DNA of 64,000 bases, taken from JBCCEJ01 sp039030335. Its GTDB lineage: Bacteria; Pseudomonadota; Gammaproteobacteria; HK1. Below the pieces are notes generated by a model. That model was not told where the DNA came from. It worked only from the letters and a program-made list of their open reading frames with translations, and searched no databases. Position numbers and translations under genes: made by a program. Positions 9,317 through 17,646 of the stretch are shown here, piece after piece (the first letter of the stretch is position 1; the number at the start of each line of letters is the position of its first letter). The stretch is taken from contig JBCCEJ010000004.1 of the NCBI GenBank assembly GCA_039030335.1, forward strand, positions 103,478 to 167,477. The letters run 5' to 3'.

Positions 9317-10189
9317 ATGTTCAGACCTTCGAAGATCATCATCGACGCGTTCGTCCAGCGCATGGAGTCGGACTACCGCGAGATCTATGGAGACGGCCCT
9401 CCCGGGCATCTCGATACCGTTCGCAATACCGCTCGCATGGCGTTCTCCCGCCTGGTGCGGTCGAATGCGCTATACCACAATCTGGCCCACACGCTGCTGG
9501 TAACCCGGGTTGGCTCGGACATGCTGCGGGGCAAGCTGTACCGCGACGGCAACGTGACGTCGCGCGACTGGACGCATTTCATGGTGTCGCTGGTGACGTT
9601 CGCGCTCGGTTTCACGCGCAACCTCGTCCGTGGCGACCACAACGCTACATGTGTAACTGGAAACGATGGCAAGACCATCGAGTTACCTCGCGGTGCGACC
9701 GACGCGATGCTCTGGCCTTACTTCACCGAGCGCGGCAAATGCTTCGTGCGGGAATATTTCGCCAACCACTATATTCTCGACCCCGACGCGATCGCCGAGA
9801 ACATCGAGTATGCGCGCTTCCCGCCATCTCACGGCAACAACCCCGAGACTGAAAGCTACCCTGGTCTGCTGAGAGCCGCGCAGGTCATCGGATCGATCGC
9901 CGATCCGGACTTCTCCTTGAAGATGACACCGCTCTGGCTCGAGTTGAAGGAGTGCGGGCTGCACGAATCGATGGGTTACCAGTCGGCCATCGACGTAAGC
10001 GAGACGTATCCCCAATTCTTCTGGGACACACTGCATCCGCTGATCGGCGACGGTATCGATTGCCTGACCTATACCGGCAGCGGACGTTTGTGGCTCGCCA
10101 ACATGCATTCGCACGTGCTGCTGGAAGAGCACCGGGATGTTATCGCGGGGCCCGACCAGTTACCGCAGGTCCGCGCTTCCAGCGGCTGA
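9317..10189 (+). CDS. HD-domain metalloprotein (Npun_R2479-like)
   Basis: 290 residues. The metal-ligand motif YHNLAHTLLVT (His54, His58) with later acidic and histidine residues (MVSLVTFALGF, RGDHNATC) resembles HD-domain phosphohydrolase-like proteins of the type called Npun_R2479 family, found in cyanobacteria and proteobacteria. The reaction is unknown. It converges with the DUF3750 gene, leaving a one-base gap. The GST gene diverges upstream across 205 bases, which must hold both promoters. Confidence 0.75.
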   Translation: MFRPSKIIIDAFVQRMESDYREIYGDGPPGHLDTVRNTARMAFSRLVRSNALYHNLAHTLLVTRVGSDMLRGKLYRDGNVTSRDWTHFMVSLVTFALGFTRNLVRGDHNATCVTGNDGKTIELPRGATDAMLWPYFTERGKCFVREYFANHYILDPDAIAENIEYARFPPSHGNNPETESYPGLLRAAQVIGSIADPDFSLKMTPLWLELKECGLHESMGYQSAIDVSETYPQFFWDTLHPLIGDGIDCLTYTGSGRLWLANMHSHVLLEEHRDVIAGPDQLPQVRASSG

Positions 10190-10190
10190 C

Positions 10191-10943
10191 TCAACGCCAG
10201 CCGACGCGCCCCACGCCGGGCAGTTTGAATGCCAGATCGAGTGGATCGATACCGAGAGTCAGACCCAGCAGGTTGATCTCAATGCCTTCCTCGAGAGCCA
10301 ACATGACGCCGGCAAGGCCCAGTGCCGAAACCTGAAACCCGGTGTTGCTGGGCGCGGTGCCGATCAGAGCGCCGTTGGCCAGGTAGTCTTTCCCGATGGC
10401 AGTGGGCGGAAGATCAACTTCGAGCTCCGGCACCTGCCGTGCCACGTGCGCGACGAAAGTGTTGCTGTTCGGGCCCGGCCAGAGGCCATATTCGTACTGA
10501 TGCGGATAGTTTGCGATGGCGGCCCGGATCTTCGGAATCGCCGCGGCCGCGGCCGGCCCGCGGATGTCTGCCAGCAGGTCGGGCTTCGCGCCGTACCAGT
10601 GGCGGTCCGGTACGTCGTGACGCGAGTCGATGCTGGAGCCGCCGTGGCGCGCATACCAGCCTATGACCTGATGGACCTCGTAGTAGGGTGCGCGCGCTTC
10701 CTTTAGCGCGATCCAGGTGTGCACGCCGAAGATGCCGCGCCAGCGGAATGCGCGCCCGGCGTATACCTGCACCACCGGTTGCGGTTCCGTACGCGGCAGC
10801 GGTGCGAGGTTGGCGCTCTCCCGACTGGCCCGTCGCCAGTCACCTTCGAGATTGAGTCCGCCGCAACCGGCCATCCACAGCGGGCCGGCCGCGTAGACGA
10901 GCAGCAGGAGGCCAATGCGTTTGAGAATTCGCCTGGCGCGCAC
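10191..10943 (-). CDS. DUF3750 domain-containing protein
   Basis: 250 residues. An N-terminal hydrophobic segment (about 9-24) ends in AGCGG, so it may be membrane-anchored or a lipoprotein. The body matches DUF3750: VQVYAGRAFRWRGIFGVHTWIALK, then YEVHQVIGWYARHG, PDRHWYGAKPDLL and WPGPNSNTFVAHVARQVP. The conserved His, Asn and Ser/Thr residues recall cysteine-peptidase-like folds, but no activity is known for the family. It is immediately downstream of, and probably cotranscribed with, the dehydrogenase at 10955-12457. Confidence 0.82.
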   Translation of the reverse strand: MRARRILKRIGLLLLVYAAGPLWMAGCGGLNLEGDWRRASRESANLAPLPRTEPQPVVQVYAGRAFRWRGIFGVHTWIALKEARAPYYEVHQVIGWYARHGGSSIDSRHDVPDRHWYGAKPDLLADIRGPAAAAAIPKIRAAIANYPHQYEYGLWPGPNSNTFVAHVARQVPELEVDLPPTAIGKDYLANGALIGTAPSNTGFQVSALGLAGVMLALEEGIEINLLGLTLGIDPLDLAFKLPGVGRVGWR

Positions 10944-10954
10944 CTCACCTCCGG

Positions 10955-12457
10955 TCAGTTCTTACCCAACAGTGGGATGGAGAATTCAGCGCCTTCCTTG
11001 ATCCCCGACGGCCAGCGTTGCGTGATGGTCTTCAACCGGGTGAAGAACCGCACTCCCTCCGGGCCGTGCATATGGTGGTCGCCGAACAGCGAGCGCTTCC
11101 ATCCACCGAAGCTGTGAAACGCGGTAGGGACCGGAATGGGCACGTTCACACCGACCATGCCGATCTTGACCCGCGTCGAGAAGTCGCGCGCGGTGTCGCC
11201 GTCGCGCGTGAATATCGCTGCCCCGTTGCCGAATTCATGATCATTGACGAGCTTAAGCGCTTCCTCGTAGCTGTCGACGCGCACCACGCTCAAGACCGGG
11301 CCGAAGATCTCGTCTTTGTAGATAGACATCTCCGGGTCGACCTTATCGAACAGGCAGCCGCCGATGAAAAAGCCGTCTTCGCGTCCCGCTGGGCTTTGAC
11401 CCCGGCCGTCGACGACCAGTTCGGCACCATCTGCCACGCCCTGGTCGACGTACCCAGAAACCTTGTTCAAATGCGTCCCGGTGACGAGCGGGCCCATTTC
11501 CGCGCCGTCATCCTCGAAGCCACCGAGCTTCAGGCTCTGGACGCGCGGCGCGAGTTTCTCCAGCAGCGCGTCGGCGGTGCCGTCGCCGACCGTGACGGCG
11601 ACCGACACGGCCATGCAACGTTCGCCAGCCGATCCGTACGCTGAACCGATCAGTGCATCCGTCGTCTGATTGAGGTCGGCGTCTGGCATGACGACAAGGT
11701 GGTTCTTGGCGCCGCCGAGGGCCTGAACTCGTTTGCCTGCAGCGGTGCCCTGCTGGTAGACGTACTCCGCGATCGGCGTTGAGCCCACGAAGCTGACCGA
11801 TGCGACGTCGGGGTCTTGCAACAGCGCGTCCACAGCTACCTTGTCACCGTGAATGACGTTCAGGACACCCGGTGGCAGGCCAGCTTCGACTGCCAGTTCG
11901 GCCAGATGCACGGCGCAAGAAGGGTCACGCTCAGACGGTTTGAGCACGAACGTGTTGCCACAGGCGATCGCCACCGGGTACATCCACATGGGCACCATCG
12001 CCGGGAAGTTGAACGGTGTGATGCCGGCGCAGACACCAAGCGGCTGGCGAATCGAGAACATGTCGATGCCACCGGATACGCCTTCGTTGTGTTCGCCCTT
12101 CAGCATTTGCGGGATGCCGCAGGCGAATTCGACGACTTCGATACCGCGTGTGATCGAACCCTTGGCATCCTCGATCGTTTTCCCGTGTTCGGATGAAACG
12201 ACCTGAGCGAGCATGTCCATGTTCTGGAACAGGAGGTCCTGATACCGGAACAGAATCCGTGCACGCTGCGCTGGCGGGGTTGCGGCCCAGGCCGGGAAGG
12301 CCGCCTGGGCGTTGGCCACGGCTTCGCTCACCTCGGCGTCTGACGCCAGCGGTACCTTGGAAGCTACTTCGCCAGTAGCGGGGTTGAAGACATCGCCAAA
12401 ACGGTTGCCAGCGCCCTCAGCACGTGCACCGTTGATGAAATGAGGGATAGTGGACAT
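10955..12457 (-). CDS. mmsA: Methylmalonate-semialdehyde dehydrogenase (CoA-acylating)
   Basis: 500-residue ALDH-superfamily enzyme converting (methyl)malonate semialdehyde, NAD+ and CoA to propionyl- or acetyl-CoA, CO2 and NADH in valine, beta-alanine or inositol degradation. The catalytic Cys281 is in SAGERCMAVSVAV. The MmsA-specific N-terminal pattern HFINGARAEG, the segment CGITPFNFPAMVPMWMYPVAIACGN and the C-terminal FFTRLKTITQRW match the family. The length is normal. No mmsB or transaminase gene adjoins it; the neighbours are DUF3750 and a TauD-type dioxygenase. Confidence 0.92.
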   Translation of the reverse strand: MSTIPHFINGARAEGAGNRFGDVFNPATGEVASKVPLASDAEVSEAVANAQAAFPAWAATPPAQRARILFRYQDLLFQNMDMLAQVVSSEHGKTIEDAKGSITRGIEVVEFACGIPQMLKGEHNEGVSGGIDMFSIRQPLGVCAGITPFNFPAMVPMWMYPVAIACGNTFVLKPSERDPSCAVHLAELAVEAGLPPGVLNVIHGDKVAVDALLQDPDVASVSFVGSTPIAEYVYQQGTAAGKRVQALGGAKNHLVVMPDADLNQTTDALIGSAYGSAGERCMAVSVAVTVGDGTADALLEKLAPRVQSLKLGGFEDDGAEMGPLVTGTHLNKVSGYVDQGVADGAELVVDGRGQSPAGREDGFFIGGCLFDKVDPEMSIYKDEIFGPVLSVVRVDSYEEALKLVNDHEFGNGAAIFTRDGDTARDFSTRVKIGMVGVNVPIPVPTAFHSFGGWKRSLFGDHHMHGPEGVRFFTRLKTITQRWPSGIKEGAEFSIPLLGKN

Positions 12458-12603
12458 GGTCGTTGCGCCAGTCGGCCTGTACGGGTGGCGCTATTGTAAC
12501 GGGCGCGCGGCTCCGCCGTATCCCCGGTCGCTTCGAGACTTTGCATGCCGGGATTCCGCCGCCGTCGCCGGTTGCGATGGGCTCACTGCGCGGCGGCGCT
12601 GGC

Positions 12604-13455
12604 TCAGGCCAGGTAGGGGCGATGGCCGGCGATCTGAACACGGATCATCTCACGGCGATGTCCCGGGTAGTCGTTCATTGCGATGTGTTTCAAACAGCGG
12701 TTGTCCCAGAACAGGACGTCGCCGCGCTGCCACTGGAACCGGTAGCTGAACTCGGGCCGCACGGCGTGGTGCAGCAGGAATTCGAGCAGCGGCTGACTTT
12801 CATCCTCAGTCATACCTTCAAAATGCCGCGTATAGGCGATATTGACGTACAACGCCCGCCGCCCGGTTTCTGGATGTGTGGTGACAACCGGATGAACCGT
12901 CTCGGTCTTCTCCCAGGCCTTCTCACGGGTTTTCACCGTGCGGCGCGCGTTCAGGCCGGCCTGAGGTCCGGCGACGCGGGTATCGTTGTGTACCGCGCGC
13001 AGTGTGCAGAGCAGCGACTGCATGGTTTCAGAGAGTGCTTCGTAAGCGAGGTGCTGGTTGGCGAACAATGTGTCGCCGCCCATCGGAGGGACGTCGATCG
13101 CGTGCAGGATCGCACCCATCGGCGGTTTCTCCAGGCAGGTAGTATCGGTGTGCCATTCCGCGCCGATGATCCCTGAGTCACCGGGTTCCTTGCGGATGGT
13201 GATGACCTCCGGGTGATCGCCTGCGGCCACCAGGTTCGGGTGGATGATCAGATCGCCGAAGCATTCCCCCAGGCGTTTGAGCGCGGCTTCGTCGAGGTGC
13301 TGATCCCGAACGCGCACCACATGATGCTGGCGGAGTGCCGCGCGCAGCGTTGCGGTGGTCGTCTCGTCCGGTGGCGTGCTGAGGTCCAGACCTTCGAGTT
13401 CTGCTCCGAGTGCGGTGCCTAGCGGCGTCGTGTCAATGGTTATCGCAGCGCTCAT
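12604..13455 (-). CDS. TauD/TfdA-family 2-oxoglutarate-dependent dioxygenase
   Basis: 283 residues from the ATG at 13455 (GGAG six bases upstream), preferred over an upstream TTG at 13473. Fe(II) ligands are His102 and Asp104 (EWHTDTTC), with the distal His in CLKHIAMNDYPGHRREMIRVQI, whose Arg binds 2-oxoglutarate. The family hydroxylates small acids such as taurine, sulfonates, chlorophenoxy acids or alkyl sulfates. The substrate is not evident. A second, only distantly similar TauD homologue lies at 53437. Confidence 0.88.
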   Translation of the reverse strand: MSAAITIDTTPLGTALGAELEGLDLSTPPDETTTATLRAALRQHHVVRVRDQHLDEAALKRLGECFGDLIIHPNLVAAGDHPEVITIRKEPGDSGIIGAEWHTDTTCLEKPPMGAILHAIDVPPMGGDTLFANQHLAYEALSETMQSLLCTLRAVHNDTRVAGPQAGLNARRTVKTREKAWEKTETVHPVVTTHPETGRRALYVNIAYTRHFEGMTEDESQPLLEFLLHHAVRPEFSYRFQWQRGDVLFWDNRCLKHIAMNDYPGHRREMIRVQIAGHRPYLA

Positions 13456-13605
13456 GCAAAGCTCCGGTGTCAATGCGTCGGTGGGTTTTCATACAGTGTG
13501 CCCAGCCCGATGGTACGGGGCACGGCTGGCGAGGGTGGCCTACAATGTGCAGGCCCTGGAATGCTGGCGCCAGCCGCAGTCCGTTACCAACGCGATCAAA
13601 TCATC

Positions 13606-13953
13606 ATGAGTACCATCTTTGCCAAGATCATTGCGGGTGAGGCGCCAGCCGATATCGTGTTCCAGGACGATCGGGTCACGGCGTTCCGGGATATCGAACC
13701 AGCCGCGCCTACGCATATTCTGATCGTACCGAACAAGGCCGTGGCGACCGTGAACGACCTCGAGCCGGGCGACACCGAGCTGGTGGGACACATGGTGTTG
13801 ACCGCACAGCGTCTCGCACGTGAAGAGGGTATTGCGGCAGACGGCTACCGCCTCATCATTAATTGCAATGAGCACGGGAACCAGGAAGTGTTCCACCTGC
13901 ACCTGCATCTGTTGGGTGGGCGGCATCTGGGGTCGATGATAAAGCGCGTCTGA
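13606..13953 (+). CDS. HIT family protein (HinT-like)
   Basis: 115-residue histidine-triad nucleotide-binding protein. The hydrolase motif HLHLHLLGG, preceded by NEHGNQEVFH, is intact, and FAKIIAGEAPADIVFQDD matches the HinT N-terminus. It probably hydrolyses adenosine phosphoramidates. The ATG at 13606 is chosen because the frame upstream shows no family similarity and the protein length is then typical. An inverted repeat CGCCAA/TTGGCG (13981-13999) follows. Confidence 0.93.
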   Translation: MSTIFAKIIAGEAPADIVFQDDRVTAFRDIEPAAPTHILIVPNKAVATVNDLEPGDTELVGHMVLTAQRLAREEGIAADGYRLIINCNEHGNQEVFHLHLHLLGGRHLGSMIKRV

Positions 13954-14066
13954 AGCGCGTCGTGAGCCGCGCTCAGGTGACGCCAATGCGCGGTTGGCGC
14001 ACGAGTTTGCGTTAGCCGGAACCGGGTGGGTAGTGCGGTTGTTGCGGATCGCCGCAATCATGGCTT

Positions 14067-14099
14067 GCAATATGTGAATAGCTGTATATATTCACAGAT
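14067..14099 (+). promoter_or_regulatory. lexA promoter with perfect LexA (SOS) box
   Basis: A -35 like TTGCAA (14067-14072), a 16-base spacer and a -10 like TATATT (14089-14094). A perfect gammaproteobacterial SOS box, CTGT-ATATATTC-ACAG, at 14084-14099 covers the -10, so LexA should repress its own gene. Confidence 0.85.
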
Positions 14100-14123
14100 A
14101 TCCAGGCCATGGAATCGCCATTC

Positions 14124-14732
14124 ATGTTGACGCTTACTGCACGCCAGCAACAAATACTGCAGCTCATCCAGGAATTTATCGACGCAGAAGGCATGCCGCC
14201 AACGCGTGCGGAGATCGCCAGCACTCTGGGCTTTCGTTCACCCAATGCGGCTGAAGACCATCTGAAGGCACTGGAGCGTAAGGGCGCGATCGAGATGCTG
14301 CCGGGCACCTCACGCGGTATTCGCCTGATCGCTGAGGTCAAGCCAAAAACCGGCTTGCCGATCGTCGGGCGTGTGGCGGCTGGTAATCCGATCCTGGCTG
14401 AAGAACACATCGAGCGGCACTGCCGTCTGGATGCCAGATTATTCCAGCCGCGTGCGCACTACCTGTTGAGGGTACGCGGTATGAGCATGCGCGATGTCGG
14501 CATCATGAACGGCGATTTGCTGGCCGTGCACCGCACCACGCAGGTCACCAGCGGTCAGATCGTCGTAGCGCGTGTAGATGACGAAGTGACCGTCAAGCGT
14601 TACCGGCGGCGCGGCAATGTCGTGCGTCTGCTGCCGGAGAATGATGAGTTCGAGCCGATCGTCGTCGATCTGCGAGCTCAGGAACTCGCCATCGAAGGCC
14701 TGGCTGTAGGCGTCATTCGAGACAAGGTTTAA
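14124..14732 (+). CDS. lexA: LexA repressor
   Basis: 202-residue SOS repressor and self-cleaving protease. The N-terminal winged helix-turn-helix (LTARQQQILQLIQEF...GMPPTRAEIASTLGFRSPNAAEDHLKAL) is nearly textbook. The cleavage site is Ala86-Gly87 (RVAAGNP), the catalytic Ser121 is in GMSMRD and Lys158 is in VTVKRY. The ATG at 14124 gives the canonical MLTLTARQ start; an ATG at 14109 would add five residues. The gene has its own SOS box. Its nearest downstream neighbours are imuA and imuB, the usual company of a lexA2-type locus. Confidence 0.96.
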   Translation: MLTLTARQQQILQLIQEFIDAEGMPPTRAEIASTLGFRSPNAAEDHLKALERKGAIEMLPGTSRGIRLIAEVKPKTGLPIVGRVAAGNPILAEEHIERHCRLDARLFQPRAHYLLRVRGMSMRDVGIMNGDLLAVHRTTQVTSGQIVVARVDDEVTVKRYRRRGNVVRLLPENDEFEPIVVDLRAQELAIEGLAVGVIRDKV

Positions 14733-14773
14733 AGCTTGAAGGGTTTAAAGCTTGAAGGGTTTAAAACTCAAGA
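14726..14773 (+). repeat. Three-copy 16-bp tandem repeat at the lexA stop
   Basis: GGTTTAAAGCTTGAAG occurs twice perfectly (14726-14741, 14742-14757), followed by a diverged third copy (14758-14773, GGTTTAAAACTCAAGA). The lexA stop TAA lies inside the first copy, and each full unit contains TTTAAA and AAGCTT. It looks like recent slippage duplication. Confidence 0.8.
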
Positions 14774-15127
14774 GATTGTAAGGGTTGGACTTGCCAGGGC
14801 ATGAGACCGTCTGGCACCCGACGACATCGACTTAGAGGCGTGATGCTAATCGAATAGAACATTGCGGGTGGCACACGCTGGCTGAATGTGTTGCCCGGCT
14901 TTCGAAAATCTGCATGGCACTGCTGATGAGAGCTTCGTAGATAAAGCCCTTGTTGGCGGGGTCCTGCAGATAAGGGCCCTGCAGAGGAAGTTTTGTATAG
15001 AAAGCTCCCATGTAGATAAAGAGGGCCCTGAGAGCAGCCAAAAAAGTAGTCAGATAAGAACAGCCCGTTCGAAGTTAGCCCGTTAGAGGCGCTCGATAAG
15101 GGCAACCGTTGTGACCAATCGGTTGCG
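14733..15127. other. lexA-imuA intergenic region with dispersed GATAA motifs
   Basis: About 395 bases without a convincing gene. After the tandem repeat, five GATAA motifs on the plus strand begin at 14940, 14969, 15015, 15053 and 15095 (spacing 29-46), most followed by a GGGCCC- or GCCC-like run. No CTGT-N8-ACAG box was seen in front of imuA. Confidence 0.5.
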
Positions 15128-15799
15128 ATGGCAGCGAACCCGTCGCCAAAAACAGAAATAGCGAGTGCCACCACGCTGATGTCCGCTGCACTGGAACAGC
15201 TGCTGCGTCATCCCGCCATCTGGCGGGGCGGCCACGATCCAAAACCCGAACCCGGGCATGTTGCCACCGGCAGGCCGGAGTTGGACGCCGTATTGCCGGG
15301 CGGTGGGTGGCCGCGCGGCGCACTCACTGAAATCCTGACCGATCAGCAGGGCATTGGTGAACTGAGCCTGCTGTTGCCTGCGCTGGATGAGCTGACGGCC
15401 GAAGGGTTGTGGGCTGCCTGGGTAGCGCCACCCATGGTGCCTTATGCCCCAGCTCTGCAGGCGCGTGGCTGCGACCCCGAGCGCGTACTCGTCGTGAAAC
15501 CCGGTGACGAGTTGCAGTCGCTGTGGGCTGCGGAACAGTTGTTACACACCAAAGCTACCGGTGCAGTGTTGTTGTGGGCACGGCAAGCTGACGATCGCCG
15601 CCTGCGTCGATTGCAGTTGGCGGCTGAGTCTGGCCGGGCTATCGCGGTGATATTCAGAAACGCCGCTTATGCCCGGCAGAGTTCACCGGCCGCCTTGCGA
15701 ATGGCACTCAGTACGCAAACCGACCCCGCTTCCGGTATGCAGGTCGACGTGTTGAAGTGCCGGGGGCGTTTGCCCGCGCGCAGCTTCTGCATTCGCTGA
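15128..15799 (+). CDS. imuA: Translesion synthesis-associated protein ImuA
   Basis: 223 residues, RecA/SulA-like fold of the proteobacterial ImuA family. Recognisable segments are HPAIWRGG, GRPELDAVLPGGGWPRGALTEIL (degenerate P-loop region), a conserved LWAAWVAPPMVPYAPAL and PERVLVVKP. ImuA helps assemble or regulate the ImuB/ImuC (DnaE2) mutasome made during the SOS response. It directly precedes imuB (14-base gap). The start is ATG with a weak ribosome-binding site. Confidence 0.9.
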   Translation: MAANPSPKTEIASATTLMSAALEQLLRHPAIWRGGHDPKPEPGHVATGRPELDAVLPGGGWPRGALTEILTDQQGIGELSLLLPALDELTAEGLWAAWVAPPMVPYAPALQARGCDPERVLVVKPGDELQSLWAAEQLLHTKATGAVLLWARQADDRRLRRLQLAAESGRAIAVIFRNAAYARQSSPAALRMALSTQTDPASGMQVDVLKCRGRLPARSFCIR

Positions 15800-15813
15800 G
15801 CGCGTGAGTCACG

Positions 15814-17565
15814 ATGTCTACTCGAGACACATCCACCGACGCCAGCACGCACACCCACTCACCTGACATCCCTGGCTCAGCCGCTTCGGAGCCATCGCAA
15901 ACGGTCACCAAGGTGCTGGACGATACTGCGCAGCAAACCTGGTTGCGCGGTTCCGGGGGCGTACGCCGTGCAGAACGCCAGCGGCTATGGGCTGCGTTCG
16001 TGATGCCGCATTTTGCACTGGAGGCTTTGCTGCAGGGGGAACGGTCTGATGCCGGATACCCCGGTGTGGCTCAGGTCGCAGGTTCTGGTCATACGCCATC
16101 GGCGCACGCTTCGGTTACCGCGCCCGCCGCCGAGCAACCGCCACGTATCGCCGTAACCAGCGGCGGCAGTGCACCGCGGGTGCTGGCAACCGACACCTGT
16201 GCAGACACGGCAGGCATTGCGCCGGGCATGACGTTGAGCGCCGCCCTGGCGGTGCAACCGAAACTGCATGCTCTGGTGCGCCGGTCCGACATAGAGCAGG
16301 ACACGCTGTCAAGCCTGGCGGCTTGGGCTCAGCAGTACACATCGATGGTCGTACCAATGCGCCAGGAACCAGTCGGGTTGTTGCTGGAAGTAGGCGCCAG
16401 TCAACGTTTGTTCGGTGACGCGCGTCGTCTGGTTCGCCGGGTTGCCGACGGGCTGGCCGCGCTCGGCTTCATGACGGCGCGGGCGATCGCCCCAACCCCC
16501 GCGGCAGCCTGGTTGCTGGCGCGCGCGGGCCAGCATGTCTGTGTCATACAACCGGAGCGTCTGCGCACCGCGTTGGATCCGGTGCCGACGCACTGTCTGG
16601 ATCTGGACGCTGATGCCGTCACGGCGCTCGCGGGAATTGGTTTGAACACACTGGCTGATTGCTGGCAGTTGCCACGCGCAGAAACTGCGCGCCGCGTGGG
16701 GCCGGCGTTCTGGCAGCAACTCGATCGTGCGCTAGGACGTATCGCCGATCCCCGGCGGCCATACAAAGCGCCCGAACGTTTGCGTCAGCGTCTGCTGCTG
16801 CCCGGCCCTGTCGTCGGTGTCGAAGCCCTGCTGTTTGCGCTGGGCCGGCTGTTACGTCAGACCGAAGGTGTGCTGATCGCACGCGGCAGCGCCGTGCAGT
16901 TACTACAACTGGAACTGGGGCTTACCGATGGCAGTACGACGCGCGCCGCGGTCGAGCTGATTACACCGAGTCGCGATGTCAAACATCTGTTGGGTCTTTT
17001 AAAGCATCGTCTCGAAGCGATGCGGCTCTCCGAGCCAGTCGAGCAGATCGCACTGGAAGCTTTGCAGTGCGTAAGTCTGGCTCCACGCAATCTGGATCTG
17101 TTCGACAACCGCGTGTCCATGGAAGATGAATGGGCGACAACGCTCGAACGCCTGCACGCACGGCTCGGGCCGGAACGCGTGCAGGGTGTGGCAATGCAGC
17201 CCGAACACCGCCCTGAGTACGCCTGGCGCCCCGTTTCGGTCAGTGCGGCGAGTGGCGGGGCCGGGGGGCGTCAACCTACATCCGTCGTCACTGATGAAGC
17301 GGTGCCGGGCTTGAGCTACCACGGCGAACAGCGTCCTCTATGGCTGTTGGCCGAACCCTGTCATCTGCAGGTGCGAGACGGCGTGCCATGTTATGGCGGC
17401 CCGCTGGCGCTACAGACCTCGGCGGAGCGTATCGAAGGGGGTTGGTGGGAAGGGCAGGACGTCAGCCGCGATTACCACATCGCTACCAATGAGGCAGGTG
17501 AGCGCTACTGGGTCTACCATGATCGTCACCAGCGCGGTTGGTATTTACACGGCGTGTTCAGCTGA
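15814..17565 (+). CDS. imuB: ImuB, Y-family polymerase-like translesion factor
   Basis: 583 residues, longer than the usual 450-500. The recognisable family N-terminus (LWAAFVMPHFALEALL) begins only at about residue 59; the preceding Ser/Thr-rich tail and a Pro/Ala-rich insert near 75-125 account for the excess. Y-family palm and finger sequences follow (GIAPGMTLSAALAVQP, LLLEVGASQRLFGDARRL), then helix-hairpin-helix and little-finger regions. ImuB is catalytically inactive and acts as a hub linking ImuA, DnaE2 and the beta clamp. Unusually, no dnaE2 follows; the next gene is a CoA-transferase. Confidence 0.9.
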   Translation: MSTRDTSTDASTHTHSPDIPGSAASEPSQTVTKVLDDTAQQTWLRGSGGVRRAERQRLWAAFVMPHFALEALLQGERSDAGYPGVAQVAGSGHTPSAHASVTAPAAEQPPRIAVTSGGSAPRVLATDTCADTAGIAPGMTLSAALAVQPKLHALVRRSDIEQDTLSSLAAWAQQYTSMVVPMRQEPVGLLLEVGASQRLFGDARRLVRRVADGLAALGFMTARAIAPTPAAAWLLARAGQHVCVIQPERLRTALDPVPTHCLDLDADAVTALAGIGLNTLADCWQLPRAETARRVGPAFWQQLDRALGRIADPRRPYKAPERLRQRLLLPGPVVGVEALLFALGRLLRQTEGVLIARGSAVQLLQLELGLTDGSTTRAAVELITPSRDVKHLLGLLKHRLEAMRLSEPVEQIALEALQCVSLAPRNLDLFDNRVSMEDEWATTLERLHARLGPERVQGVAMQPEHRPEYAWRPVSVSAASGGAGGRQPTSVVTDEAVPGLSYHGEQRPLWLLAEPCHLQVRDGVPCYGGPLALQTSAERIEGGWWEGQDVSRDYHIATNEAGERYWVYHDRHQRGWYLHGVFS

Positions 17566-17646
17566 GTCTGAACGGACCAACGTTGTTCCGACTCGGAATC
17601 GTCGTGTACTGACAGCGCGCATCACACGCATCCGAGACCGCTACCG

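Noticed and set aside
8485..9852. 455-residue plus-strand frame across GST and the HD gene
   Set aside because: Shadow of two well-supported genes; no family resemblance.
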